Source: Deltaproteobacteria bacterium (GTDB lineage Bacteria > Myxococcota_A > Polyangia > DRWM01 > JAAZOP01). From it: 35,008 bases of DNA. The position numbers were made by a program, and so were the translations under genes. Positions 7,489 to 15,180 of the stretch are shown piece after piece. The DNA is taken from the NCBI GenBank assembly GCA_016218815.1, contig JACRCX010000117.1, forward strand, positions 1 through 35,008, in the 5' to 3' direction. Numbering within the stretch: position 1 is the stretch's first letter; the number at the start of each line of letters is the position of its first letter. The notes under the pieces are model-generated. The model did no database searches. It was not told the origin of the DNA and saw nothing but the letters and a program-made list of their open reading frames with translations.

Positions 7489-8478
7489 TCAGTCGAGCAT
7501 CTGGTCGATGCGGGCGATCTGCTCGCGGATGTCCTGCATCTGGAGCTGCCAGTACTGGAGCGTGCCGAAGTGGGGGAACGTGCGCGGGAAGATCGGATCG
7601 TGGCGCCGGCGCGCGATCCACGTCGCGTAGTGGATGTAGCGCAGCGCGCGCAGCGGCTCGACCAGGCGCAGCCAGGCCGAGGGGAGGTCGCGGAACTGGC
7701 GATACGCCTCGAGCAGCAGCTCGCGCTGCCGCCGCCCCTCCTCGTCCGCGCTGGGTACGATCATCCAGACGTCCTGCACGGCAGGCCCGACCAGGGTGTC
7801 GTCGAAGTCGAGGAACGTCGGGCCGCGCGGCGTCCAGATCAGGTTGCCCAGATGGCAGTCGCCGTGGATGCGGTGCACCGGCACCTCGCGGAAGAGCGGC
7901 TCGATCCGCTCGAGCAGCGCGCGGACGCCGGCGGCGTAGCCCTCGCGGGCCTCGGGCGGCAGTACGTCCTCGTCCAGCAGGTACTGCAGGTTGTCGCGGC
8001 CGTAGGTCTGCGGGGTGAGGCGCATCCGCTCGGGAGCGTCGTTGCGCGCGCCGACGTTGTGGATGCGCCCGAGCAGCCGGCCCAGGATGCGCACCTGTTC
8101 GTCGTCCAGCTCCTGCGGCGCACGCCCGCCGATGCGCGGGAACAGCGCGTAGAGGATCCCCTGCACCTCCGCCAGCGTCTCGCCACGGCTCAGCTCGACG
8201 GGCGCCGCGACCGGAACCTCCTCGGCCTCCAGCTCGCGCAGGAAGCGGTGCTCCGCCAGGATCGCCTCGCGGCTCCAGCGTCCGGGCCGGTAGAACTTGC
8301 CGACGACCCAGCTGTCGTCCTCGAGCTGGAACTGCCACACGCGGTTCTCGTAGCTGTTGAGCACCAGGAACCGGCCCGAACAGCGGCGGCCGCCCGCCTC
8401 CAGCGCGTCCAGCACGTGCTCGGGCGTGAGCTTGTTGAACAGACCGGCCAGCGGATGTCTGGCAAACGAATCGCTCAT
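7489..8478 (-). CDS. srkA: Stress response kinase A (SrkA/YihE family)
   Basis: A 329-residue protein kinase-like enzyme of the SrkA (YihE) family, which phosphorylates protein Ser/Thr and supports survival under envelope and oxidative stress. Seen in the sequence: the N-terminal L-T-P-E-H-V-L-D-A-L-E, family N-S-Y-E-N-R-V and V-G-K-F-Y-R-P-G-R-W-S, the catalytic loop H-G-D-C-H-L-G-N and the metal-binding L-D-F-D-D. Length matches the family. The ATG at 8478 starts at the conserved N-terminus. The upstream region, shared with the divergent S1 gene, is dominated by a heptamer repeat. Confidence 0.93.
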   Translation of the reverse strand: MSDSFARHPLAGLFNKLTPEHVLDALEAGGRRCSGRFLVLNSYENRVWQFQLEDDSWVVGKFYRPGRWSREAILAEHRFLRELEAEEVPVAAPVELSRGETLAEVQGILYALFPRIGGRAPQELDDEQVRILGRLLGRIHNVGARNDAPERMRLTPQTYGRDNLQYLLDEDVLPPEAREGYAAGVRALLERIEPLFREVPVHRIHGDCHLGNLIWTPRGPTFLDFDDTLVGPAVQDVWMIVPSADEEGRRQRELLLEAYRQFRDLPSAWLRLVEPLRALRYIHYATWIARRRHDPIFPRTFPHFGTLQYWQLQMQDIREQIARIDQMLD

Positions 8479-8518
8479 CGATTCGGCATATGCGCACGGG
8501 GCCCGCAGGCGGTCAACC

Positions 8519-8581
8519 GGCTGGTGGCTGGTAGCTGGTAGCTGGTAGCTGGTAGCTGGTAGCTGGTAGCTGGTAGCTGGC
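8519..8581. repeat. Heptanucleotide tandem repeat, nine units
   Basis: Two GGCTGGT units, six perfect AGCTGGT units and one AGCTGGC unit run head to tail for 63 bases. An inverted tract (CCACCAGCCACCAGCGACC, then AGCTAC) follows at 8591-8616, so a long hairpin could form. It sits between two divergent genes, about 40 bases from the srkA start. Confidence 0.95.
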
Positions 8582-8666
8582 AGCCGGATGCCACCAGCCA
8601 CCAGCGACCAGCTACGCGCAACTACCTGTTGGCGTCGGGCGCCTGCGAGGATAAGATGCGCGCGCC

Positions 8667-9881
8667 TTGACGGACCGGGACGAGAAGGATGCGGATTTCG
8701 GTGCGCTGCTCAAGGAGTACGAGAAGGCGGGCGGGTTCGCGCCCAAGCGCCGCGGGCCGCAGGTCGGCGACGCGGTGAAGGGCCGGATCGTCTCGATCGG
8801 CAAGGAAGCCGTGCTGGTCGATCTCGGCCTGAAGTCCGAGGGCATCATCGACGCCGCCGAGGTCCAGGGCGAGGACGGGAAGCCGGCGGTGAAGGTCGGC
8901 GACGAGATCGAGGCCCGCGTCGCCCAGATCGACGGCAAGGCCGGGAGCCTCGTGCTCCGCTACCGCATGGGCCGCGGACCCGTCGGCCGGGACGAGCTGT
9001 CGGAGGCGTTCGAGAACCACGTTCCGGTGCAGGGGACCGTGACCGGGGTCAACAAGGGCGGGGTCGAGGTGCAGGTGGCGGGGGTGCGCGCGTTCTGCCC
9101 CATCTCGCAGCTCGACCTCCGCCACGTCGCGGACGCCGCGGCCTTCGTCGGCCTGAAACTGACGTTCCACATCACCAAGTACGAGCCGGGTCCGCGGGGA
9201 AAGAACCCGAACATCGTGCTCAACCGGCGCGTGATCGTCGAGGAGGAGGCCCGGGCGAAGGCGGCCGAGGCGCGGGCGCGACTGCAGCCGGGCGTCGTCG
9301 TCAAGGGCAAGGTCACGGCGCTCAAGGACTACGGCGCCTTCGTCGATCTGGGCGGACTGGAGGGGATGCTGCACGTGAGCGAGATCGGCTTCGCCCGCGT
9401 GACGCGCGCCGCCGACGTCCTGGCAGTGGGTCAGGAGGTCGAGGTCCAGATCCTGCGCATCGAGAAGTCCGACGATCCGCGGCGGTCCGAGCGCATCTCG
9501 TTGTCGCTCAAGTCGCTCGCCAAGGACCCGTGGGAAGAGGTCCCGGCAAGGTTCGCGGTGGGGGCGCGCGCGACGGGCCGGATCGTGCGCGTGGAGAGCT
9601 ACGGCGCGTTCGTCGAGCTGGCTCCTGCGATCGAGGGGCTGCTGCACGTCAGCGCGCTGGCGCCGGGCAAGAACGTGCGGCACGCGCGCGAGGTGGCCAA
9701 GGTCGGCGACGCGGTCGAGGTGGTGGTGCGGGAGCTGGACGTCGAGCGCCGGCGCATCTCGCTGGAGCAGGCCGATCTGGAGGAAGAGGTGGGGCGCGCC
9801 TACGTCGCCTCGCGCGGCGGCACGGTCGTCGAGGACGGGAAACACGACACCCTGGGCGACCTGCTGCGCGCGAAGCGGTAG
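8667..9881 (+). CDS. S1 RNA-binding domain protein (ribosomal protein S1-like)
   Basis: A 404-residue protein made almost entirely of four S1 OB-fold RNA-binding domains, at about residues 33-100, 115-185, 205-280 and 290-360. The third (A-L-K-D-Y-G-A-F-V-D-L-G-G-L-E-G-M-L-H-V-S-E) and fourth (V-E-S-Y-G-A-F-V-E-L, then E-G-L-L-H-V-S) are textbook. It is shorter than the six-domain S1 of E. coli and probably acts in translation or RNA metabolism in the cytoplasm. The start is a TTG at 8667, the only start in this frame before the conserved region that keeps the acidic N-terminus; the Shine-Dalgarno is weak. The nitroreductase gene follows after 18 bases, so the two are probably cotranscribed. 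Confidence 0.88.
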   Translation: MTDRDEKDADFGALLKEYEKAGGFAPKRRGPQVGDAVKGRIVSIGKEAVLVDLGLKSEGIIDAAEVQGEDGKPAVKVGDEIEARVAQIDGKAGSLVLRYRMGRGPVGRDELSEAFENHVPVQGTVTGVNKGGVEVQVAGVRAFCPISQLDLRHVADAAAFVGLKLTFHITKYEPGPRGKNPNIVLNRRVIVEEEARAKAAEARARLQPGVVVKGKVTALKDYGAFVDLGGLEGMLHVSEIGFARVTRAADVLAVGQEVEVQILRIEKSDDPRRSERISLSLKSLAKDPWEEVPARFAVGARATGRIVRVESYGAFVELAPAIEGLLHVSALAPGKNVRHAREVAKVGDAVEVVVRELDVERRRISLEQADLEEEVGRAYVASRGGTVVEDGKHDTLGDLLRAKR

Positions 9882-9899
9882 GGCGAGGGGATCGGGACC

Positions 9900-11093
9900 A
9901 TGGTCGATCCGGCCGGGACGGGCTCCGAGGCGCGGATCCGGGCGATCCTGGCCCGGCGGTCGTACCGCAGCTTTCGCGCGGATCCGATTCCCGCGGAGGC
10001 GCGCGAGGCGATCCGCGCCGTCCTGGACGGCGCGCCGTCGCTCTTCGGGCGGCGTTCGGGGTACGCGATCCTGGTGGACGACGCGCGGGCGGCCGAGCTT
10101 CCGGGCGCGGTGATGTCCGGGCTGGTCGGGAAGATCAACCCGTGGCTGCTCCGGTCGCGGCCTCCGGCGTTCCTCGTCGCCGCGGGCGACTCGTCAGGCG
10201 GTCTGCGAGACGGGGAGCGGCACTGGTACAACGCGGACGCCGCGCTCGCCGCGCAGCTCGCGGTGCTCGAGGCGGCCGGTCGCGGCATCGGGAGCTGCTG
10301 GGTGGGCGGCTTCCACGAGCGTTCGGTCGCGGAGGTCGTGCGCCTGCCGGCCGGACACCGGCCGCTGGCCGTCATCCCGCTCGGGTTCCCCGCCGTCGGC
10401 CCCGACGCCCCGTTCTCGCTCCTGGGGCGGGGCTGGGACGCGATGGCGCAGAAACTGATTTCGGGCCGGCGCAAGCCGCTGGAGAAGATCGCGTACCGCG
10501 GCCGTTTCGGGGAGCCGTTCGTCGATCCGGGCGAGCTGCCCGGCGCGGCGCGCGGCGTGGAGGGCGGACGAGAAGCCGCGTGGCGCGGACTCGGTGCGTC
10601 GCGTTCCTGCCTCCGCTTCGGCCCCCGGCCGGTCGGGCCGGCGGAGCTCCGCCTGCTGCTGGAGTGCGCGCGCTGGGCGCCGTCGGCCGAGAACTCGCAG
10701 ATCGCGCGCCACGTCGTCGTCGAGGGGCGGGAGGCCGTGCGCGCGTTGTGGGCGGCGGCGTTTCCCGAGACCCCCTCGCCGCGGGCCGACGAGCTGCCGG
10801 CGCTCGCGCTGCTCGAGCTGGGTGCGCCGTTTCCGGTCAAGGCGCGCACGCGCGAGCAGCCGTTCTTCCTCATCGACGTGCCGATCGCCGTGACGAACGT
10901 GCTGGTCGCCGCCGCCGACCTCCGCCTGGGCTGGCAGGTCGCGTTCCGGTTCGATCAGGCGCGCGCCGCCGCGCACCTCGGCGTGCCCGCCGATCACCAG
11001 GTCGTCGCGTTCGTCGGTCTGGGCGAGCCGGGCGAGGCGCCGTCCGGGGCTGCGGTGTCGCCGCTCGATCAGGTTCGCGCCGCCCGCGCCTGA
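9900..11093 (+). CDS. Tandem fusion of two nitroreductase domains
   Basis: A 397-residue protein containing two FMN-dependent nitroreductase-type domains. The first (about 10-175) begins with the FMN-binding R-R-S-Y-R-S-F and ends with G-I-G-S-C-W-V-G-G-F and I-P-L-G-F-P. The second (about 220-390) begins with a degenerate S-R-S-C-L-R-F, has the family A-R-W-A-P-S-A-E-N-S-Q and ends F-V-G-L-G-E-P. Ordinary members are 180-220 residues and work as homodimers with FMN at the interface, so this chain may be a built-in dimer. An NAD(P)H-dependent reduction of quinone, flavin or nitro substrates is expected from the family; the substrate is unknown. It follows the S1 gene by 18 bases. Confidence 0.87.
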   Translation: MVDPAGTGSEARIRAILARRSYRSFRADPIPAEAREAIRAVLDGAPSLFGRRSGYAILVDDARAAELPGAVMSGLVGKINPWLLRSRPPAFLVAAGDSSGGLRDGERHWYNADAALAAQLAVLEAAGRGIGSCWVGGFHERSVAEVVRLPAGHRPLAVIPLGFPAVGPDAPFSLLGRGWDAMAQKLISGRRKPLEKIAYRGRFGEPFVDPGELPGAARGVEGGREAAWRGLGASRSCLRFGPRPVGPAELRLLLECARWAPSAENSQIARHVVVEGREAVRALWAAAFPETPSPRADELPALALLELGAPFPVKARTREQPFFLIDVPIAVTNVLVAAADLRLGWQVAFRFDQARAAAHLGVPADHQVVAFVGLGEPGEAPSGAAVSPLDQVRAARA

Positions 11094-11143
11094 CATCCGG
11101 GCCCTCGCGCCTTATCAATGGGTCTGTCGGGATTGGAGCGGAT

Positions 11144-11217
11144 GCCCCCCTCCCGTCCGCCCCGTTCGAAGGAGCAACCCGATCCCGGCTTGAAACTGTT
11201 GCGGACGGGAGGGGGGC
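11144..11217. promoter_or_regulatory. Perfect 17-bp inverted repeat
   Basis: GCCCCCCTCCCGTCCGC (11144-11160) and its exact complement (11201-11217) flank a 40-base spacer. In RNA this would be a very stable stem between the nitroreductase stop and the next promoter. There is no T-tract. It could terminate upstream transcription, block readthrough or be a cruciform binding site. Confidence 0.55.
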
Positions 11218-11248
11218 GGGGCAGCCGGCGTCCCGCCGCGGTTCGGGC

Positions 11249-11296
11249 TTGACGTCGTCGTTCACTATACTAGACTCACGGATGATGATAGTGAAC
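11249..11296 (+). promoter_or_regulatory. Promoter with GTTCAC/GTGAAC operator-like arms
   Basis: TTGACG (11249-11254) and TAGACT (11271-11276) have 16-base spacing. They are overlapped by GTTCACTAT (11260-11268) and its inverted copy ATAGTGAAC (11288-11296), the latter inside the start region of the next gene. The same ten-base half-site TATAGTGAAC overlaps the promoter at 27189-27221. Confidence 0.5.
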
Positions 11297-12391
11297 AAGA
11301 CCACGGCCGACCCTCGCGCCGGCGCGCGGCAGCCCCGAAGCGAGCCCGGGCCGGAAGCGGCCGTTGACCTGTGCGCGGCGGTGGAACGGCACCTGGGCGT
11401 GCGGCCCGCCGCGGTGCGGGTGTTCGAGGACACCAGCTCGTTCGTCGGCATCGACCGCGGGGACGCGCTCCGGCTGGGGGGCCGGACGTACCTGGTCACG
11501 GGCACGGTGCGCGAGGAGGGCTTCGGGCTGGACGAGCAGCCCAAGTACTGGGTGAAGCGTGCGGTCGACCTCGCGAGCGGCGCCGACAAGATCGTGAAGC
11601 TCGTGTTCCTGGAGCAGTTCGAGCTGCCGTTCGGGGGCAGGCGGGTCCGCTGTTTCCGCAGTCCGGCCAAGGAGGCGCACGTGCTCGAGGTCGTGCGCCG
11701 CCATCCGCAGTTCATGAAGGGTTCGAGCGTGCGCGACGGCGCGGGGAACCTGGTCCGGGTCCTCGACTTCATCGCCGGGCCCTCGCTGGAGGGGCTGTGG
11801 TCGAGCCGGCCCGGGGGCCACGAGGAGTACTTCCACGAGGAGCTGCCGCGGCTGCTTTGGCGCTTCCTGCCCTGTCTGGAGGGGCTGCGCTTCCTCCACG
11901 AGCGGGGGGAGCGGCACGGGGACGTCCGGGCGGACCACGTCATCGTCGAGCGCGAGTCCGGCCTGCTGCGCTGGATCGATTTCGACTACGACTTCGAATG
12001 TCCCGGGGCGCCGTTCGCGCTGGACGTGTTCGGGGCGGGGAGCGTCCTGGCCTCGCTCGTCGGCCGCGGAGTGCTGGATTGCCACCGCATCGATCGCGAT
12101 CCGGCCCTCGCGCACGTCGCCAGCCGCCTCGGCGCGGATGACCTGTCGGCGATCGACGGCTGGCGCGTGGTCAACCTGCGCGCCTGCTATCCCTGGGTCC
12201 CGGTGGCGTTGAATCGCGTGCTGATGCGGTTCTCGGCCGGGTCCGGGCGATCCCATGCGAGCGTCGGCGAGCTGATCGAGGACATAGGCGACGCGTTGTC
12301 GGGCCTGTTCTCTCCCCGAGGGCTCGACGTTTCGTCGACCGATTCGCCGGCGACCGGAGCCCGGCATGCGTGGAGGGCGCAACATGACTGA
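11282..12391 (+). CDS. Divergent protein-kinase-like protein
   Basis: A 369-residue cytoplasmic protein with a protein-kinase-like core. A candidate ATP-binding Lys (I-V-K-L-V-F, Lys106) is followed by a candidate partner Glu (A-K-E-A-H, Glu131). The catalytic loop is H-G-D-V-R-A-D-H (212-219), and a metal-binding W-I-D-F-D (Asp233) follows. The H-G-D form resembles aminoglycoside/choline kinase types, yet the N-terminal half with Y-W-V-K-R-A-V-D-L looks like a dedicated Ser/Thr kinase-related family. The target is unknown. Either ATG at 11282 or 11285 would give a nearly leaderless message. Its stop overlaps the start of the broken lipoprotein gene by eight bases. Confidence 0.75.
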   Translation: MMIVNKTTADPRAGARQPRSEPGPEAAVDLCAAVERHLGVRPAAVRVFEDTSSFVGIDRGDALRLGGRTYLVTGTVREEGFGLDEQPKYWVKRAVDLASGADKIVKLVFLEQFELPFGGRRVRCFRSPAKEAHVLEVVRRHPQFMKGSSVRDGAGNLVRVLDFIAGPSLEGLWSSRPGGHEEYFHEELPRLLWRFLPCLEGLRFLHERGERHGDVRADHVIVERESGLLRWIDFDYDFECPGAPFALDVFGAGSVLASLVGRGVLDCHRIDRDPALAHVASRLGADDLSAIDGWRVVNLRACYPWVPVALNRVLMRFSAGSGRSHASVGELIEDIGDALSGLFSPRGLDVSSTDSPATGARHAWRAQHD

Positions 12392-13083
12392 CGGGAACAC
12401 GGCAACGGGAAGCAGGTGGATCCGGCTCGTGGCGTTGCTGGCAGCGGCGCTGCCGGCGTGTGGCGGCACGATTGCCGGCCAGGACCTCGACGGCGACGGC
12501 GCTGCCGGCGACGCCGCCGGCGAGTGATCCCGAGGACGGACCGCTGTCGGGCGCGGCGGTCGTGTGGACGACGGACCGGGACGCGGCACCGCTGGGGAGC
12601 GGGCTGTCGATCACCGTCGTGCTCCCTGCATCCGGGCCGCACGTCGTGACCTGTACGGCGACGGACTCGGACGGCAACGCCGGCAGCGATTCGATCACCG
12701 TGGTGGCGCAGTCTCCGGTCGCGGAGATCTGGCATCCGGGTGACGGCGAGGTACGAGTCGCGGGATCCTCGATTCCGTTCTCCGGGACGGCGCGCGACCG
12801 CGAGGACGGAACGCTCACCGGCGCGGCGCCGCCGGCCGCGGGCGGAGTCTGGGCTCCGCCGGCGGCGAGGCGATCGTTGGTCGTCACGACCGCGGAGGCC
12901 GCCCCGGAGCGGATCGGGCAGCGGGCCGTCTGCCGCGTCACCGGCGAGACGTTCATCGTCACGAAGAACACGCCGGCCATCGAGCGGGACGGTCAACTCC
13001 AACTGTTCTGCTGTGCCGACTGCTCCGTCCGGTTCCTGGCGGGAGCACCGCCGTCCGACCGGGCCACGGGGGGCGGGGGCTAG
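12384..13083 (+). pseudogene. Chimeric, frameshifted lipoprotein with Ig-like and YHS-like modules
   Basis: The ATG at 12384 starts a lipoprotein signal (L-A-A-A-L-P-A-C), which stops at 12527. Reading then continues in another frame: S-D-P-E-D-G-P-L-S-G-A-A-V-V-W-T and H-V-V-T-C-T-A-T-D-S-D-G-N-A-G, the pattern of a bacterial Ig/PKD-like beta-sandwich repeat. A second such repeat begins at D-R-E-D-G-T-L-T-G-A-A and breaks off abruptly into A-P-E-R-I-G-Q, then C-R-V-T-G-E-T-F and L-F-C-C-A-D-C. That is the YHS-like metal-binding module of the genes at 22243, 22614 and 30843, with the same C-x25-C-C-x2-C spacing. A frameshift and a domain junction both lie in this short gene. Its stop overlaps the stop of the convergent methyltransferase gene. 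Confidence 0.6.
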
Positions 13084-13766
13084 CGGGAAGGGCGCAACGA
13101 TGGACGCGGGCGCTCGGCGGGTCCGATGGGGGGGGCTTCGGCCACCGCGATCCCGGCCACGTGCCGCCGGACTACCGGAAACCACCGCCCGGCGAAGTGT
13201 CGGGTTTGCCGGATGGCGAGCCCGGCGCCGGTGAGCGCTGCGAGCGGATCCCGCGTCGGGTCGCAGCCACCGAAGAGCACGCCCCACGGGCGCCGGACGG
13301 CGCGCTGCCACCGTGCGATCCGTTCGTCGGGGTCGCGCTCGTGCTCGAGGAACAGGACGGCCCCGCCGGGGCGAAGCACGCGACGCATCTCGGCCGCCGC
13401 AGCCACCGGATCCGCCACCGAACAGAGCACGAAGGTGGCCACAACCGTATCGAACTCCCCCGCCGCGAAAGGCAGTTGTTCCGCGCGCTCGCGGATCAGT
13501 TCCACCGGCCACGGCATCGCCCGGGCTCGCCTGCGACACACCCGCAGCATGCCGGCCGACCGGTCAAGGCCGACGAGGCTATCGATGCCGGAGTAGCAGC
13601 GCAGGTTGAGTCCCGTGCCGATTCCCACGTCCAGCACCCGGCCGCGTGCCTGTCCGAGCAGCGCCGCCCGATGGCGCGCGGCGGGCCACATGGTGAGGTC
13701 GTTCACGAGCGGCAGCATTCCCACGAGTGGCCATCCTCGCCCGGTCGACCGGCCGTCACGGCGCAC
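13080..13766 (-). CDS. Class I SAM-dependent methyltransferase
   Basis: A 228-residue Rossmann-fold methyltransferase. The SAM-binding motif is V-L-D-V-G-I-G-T-G-L-N-L (about residues 45-56), followed by an acidic V-G-L-D-R-S and later F-D-T-V-V-A-T-F-V-L-C-S-V and V-L-R-P-G-G. The C-terminal G-G-C-D-P-T-R-D and H-V-A-G-I-A resemble the METTL7/PmtA-like group, which often acts on lipids or small hydrophobic or thiol acceptors. The substrate cannot be assigned. The longest frame starts at a GTG (13766); an ATG at 13717 gives a more usual N-terminus and may be the true start. Its stop overlaps that of the convergent broken lipoprotein gene. Confidence 0.85.
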   Translation of the reverse strand: MRRDGRSTGRGWPLVGMLPLVNDLTMWPAARHRAALLGQARGRVLDVGIGTGLNLRCYSGIDSLVGLDRSAGMLRVCRRRARAMPWPVELIRERAEQLPFAAGEFDTVVATFVLCSVADPVAAAAEMRRVLRPGGAVLFLEHERDPDERIARWQRAVRRPWGVLFGGCDPTRDPLAALTGAGLAIRQTRHFAGRWFPVVRRHVAGIAVAEAPPIGPAERPRPSLRPSR

Positions 13767-14045
13767 AGGTAGCCCATGGACCCCGATCCGCGCCGGCAGA
13801 ACGGCGGCTTTGACGGTAGCCGGGATCTCTCAGTTCGCCGCCTTCCCCGGTCTGGTTCGCCGTCGCAAGCTCGGGCGAACAGCACGTTTCCCTCCGGCAC
13901 CGCATTCCGCCACTTTCCGCCCCCCGGGTCGCGAGGCGACGACTCTGCAAGATGCACGCCGGTCGGGCTTGGGGCGACGGCCCGTTCAAACATGCGGGAA
14001 CGGAACGGGCTTGTCCCGACCGTGGTCCCCCGACGAGCGATATTG

Positions 14046-14083
14046 GAGACTATGCTCCGACCCGGTGAAGACTATTCTTCACT
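14046..14083 (+). promoter_or_regulatory. Two tandem palindromic operator-like sites
   Basis: GGAGACTATGCTCC (14046-14059) and GAAGACTATTCTTC (14068-14081, extended to an 18-base palindrome at 14066-14083) match at 11 of 14 positions. They start 22 bases apart, close to two helical turns. The 11-base core GAAGACTATTC recurs inverted at 15512-15522 upstream of cusC. A metal-responsive regulator binding site is inferred from position. Confidence 0.5.
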
Positions 14084-14117
14084 GGACGCCGCTCACCGGC
14101 GGGGTTGCGGGGAAAAC

Positions 14118-14137
14118 AGGCCCCCGCCGCGGGGCCT
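14118..14137 (+). promoter_or_regulatory. Stable hairpin in the leader region
   Basis: AGGCCCC and GGGGCCT flank a six-base loop, between the palindromic sites and the small lipoprotein gene at 14312. There is no T-tract, so its role (attenuator or mRNA stabiliser) is only a suggestion. Confidence 0.3.
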
Positions 14138-14311
14138 ACGGTCGGCCGGCCAGGGCCCCCGTCCGCCGGAATCACGCGACTCGCGGGTGCCCGTGCGCCT
14201 TCCCCCGCCGGCCGGTGTCGGCGAAGCAAGCCGGGCACGATGCTTGCTCACGCGACGGGATGCCTTGCTCCGGCGCCGCCGGACGATCGGAGCGACGCAC
14301 CGAGGTGGAGC

Positions 14312-14536
14312 ATGTCGAGGATCGCATGGATCGTGGTCGGGACGCTGCTGGCCCTGGGCTGCGCGACGACGGGGACGGGGGGGGGCGGAGTCGAGCACGG
14401 GGGCGTCTCGCACGCGGAGCACGGCGGCGGTGCCGCCGGCGTCGACCGCGGGGGCGGAAGCACGGAACGCGCGGGTGCCGACCGGAGCGAATCGCACTCC
14501 GGGCGCTCGAGCGGCGGCGGCGGCGGGTGCCACTAG
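14312..14536 (+). CDS. Small Gly/His-rich lipoprotein
   Basis: A 74-residue predicted lipoprotein. The signal sequence (I-V-V-G-T-L-L-A-L-G-C, lipidated Cys17) is followed by a low-complexity tail rich in Gly and Ser with several His (E-H-G-G-V-S-H-A-E-H-G-G) and a final C-H. A GAGGTGGAG ribosome-binding site precedes the ATG. The His-rich tail and its place at the head of the Cu/Ag efflux locus suggest an outer-membrane or periplasmic metal-binding peptide, which is inference. No domain family was recognised. Confidence 0.55.
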   Translation: MSRIAWIVVGTLLALGCATTGTGGGGVEHGGVSHAEHGGGAAGVDRGGGSTERAGADRSESHSGRSSGGGGGCH

Positions 14537-14539
14537 ACG

Positions 14540-14812
14540 ACGGCGTCCCGACTCGTTCGCCGCTGGCGCCGGGAGGTCCGCGTCCCGCTGCCCGTCCTGA
14601 GCTTCGACGACAACTGCAATGGGGCGAACGAACTCCCGTACGCGGCGGTGGGCTCCTGTGCACCCTCCGGGAGCGCCTGCGCCGTCGTCGTGGGGTGGAC
14701 GGACGACGTCGTCCCGGCGTGCGGGGCCCCGGGCACGCTGCTCCAGGATTGCCGCTCGATGATGGGCGACTGCACCCCTCTGACCGGCTCACGCGTCCAG
14801 GCCTGCCGGTAG
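14540..14812 (+). pseudogene. Cys-rich secreted-domain fragment without a start
   Basis: In the same frame as the small lipoprotein gene, but after its TAG, an open stretch encodes V-L-S-F-D-D-N-C-N-G-A-N, then G-S-C-A-P-S-G-S-A-C-A-V-V, P-A-C-G-A-P-G, Q-D-C-R-S-M-M-G-D-C and a terminal Q-A-C-R. The evenly spaced Cys residues look like a small disulfide-rich extracellular domain. No start codon with a ribosome-binding site was found. It may be a remnant separated from a signal peptide by the TAG, or a fragment of a lost gene. Confidence 0.35.
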
Positions 14813-14946
14813 GTACGCACCGTGCGGGCCTGGACGCGGCCGGTCGGTCACGCTTCGCGGTGCCTGCCGGGGCGCCATTTCCGGCCGGGGCAACCGGTCG
14901 CGTCCGCGGGACGCGGCTCCGGCGCGATGGGATCGGAGGCAGAGAC

Positions 14947-15134
14947 ATGAACGTTCGTTTCCTTCATCGCCTGGGTCTATGGGGCCTGGCAGCCACGACG
15001 AGCTTTGCCATCGTTGCGACGGCGACATGGGCAACGACGGTTCCGGGATGTCCATGATGGAGGCGGGCCTCTCGACCATGGACGAGGGCGCCGGGTCCAT
15101 GGAGGGTGCGCTGGGCTGCGGCGCGATGATGTGA
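14947..15134 (+). pseudogene. Met-rich lipoprotein-like peptide, split by a frameshift
   Basis: The ATG at 14947 opens a 36-residue frame that looks like a signal peptide (L-G-L-W-G-L-A-A-T-T-S-F-A-I-V-A) and stops at 15057. An overlapping frame from an ATG at 15027 to 15134 encodes 35 residues with eight Met (M-S-M-M and a terminal A-M-M) and one Cys. Joined by a frameshift near 15000-15027 they would form one small secreted Met-rich protein, a composition known from copper-binding proteins. They could also be two real tiny genes or chance frames. Confidence 0.35.
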
Positions 15135-15180
15135 GGTCGTCGCCGGGCGAGCCTGCGGGCGGCAGGCGAAGGAGGACCGG

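Larger units (their letters stand above)
13767..14311. other. Long non-coding region ahead of the copper locus
   Basis: About 545 bases in which no convincing gene is seen on either strand: open frames here have unbalanced composition and no family features. It contains paired palindromes at 14046-14083 and a stable hairpin at 14118-14137. It probably serves as the control region and leader for the small lipoprotein genes that follow. No known riboswitch consensus was recognised. Confidence 0.5.

Noticed and set aside
8519..8581. Possible CRISPR array
   Set aside because: The repeats are contiguous seven-base units with no spacers, and no cas genes are present.
8588..11281. Upstream extension of the kinase-like frame through the S1 and nitroreductase genes
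   Set aside because: The extension is Arg/Gly-rich nonsense in another frame of two real genes; a promoter and ATG lie at 11249-11285.
13703..13993. A 96-codon minus-strand frame beside the methyltransferase
   Set aside because: No ribosome-binding site, family motif or codon bias; it overlaps the methyltransferase start.
13767..14311. Riboswitch, tRNA or rRNA in the long gap
   Set aside because: No tRNA cloverleaf or T-loop sequence and no known riboswitch consensus could be seen on either strand.
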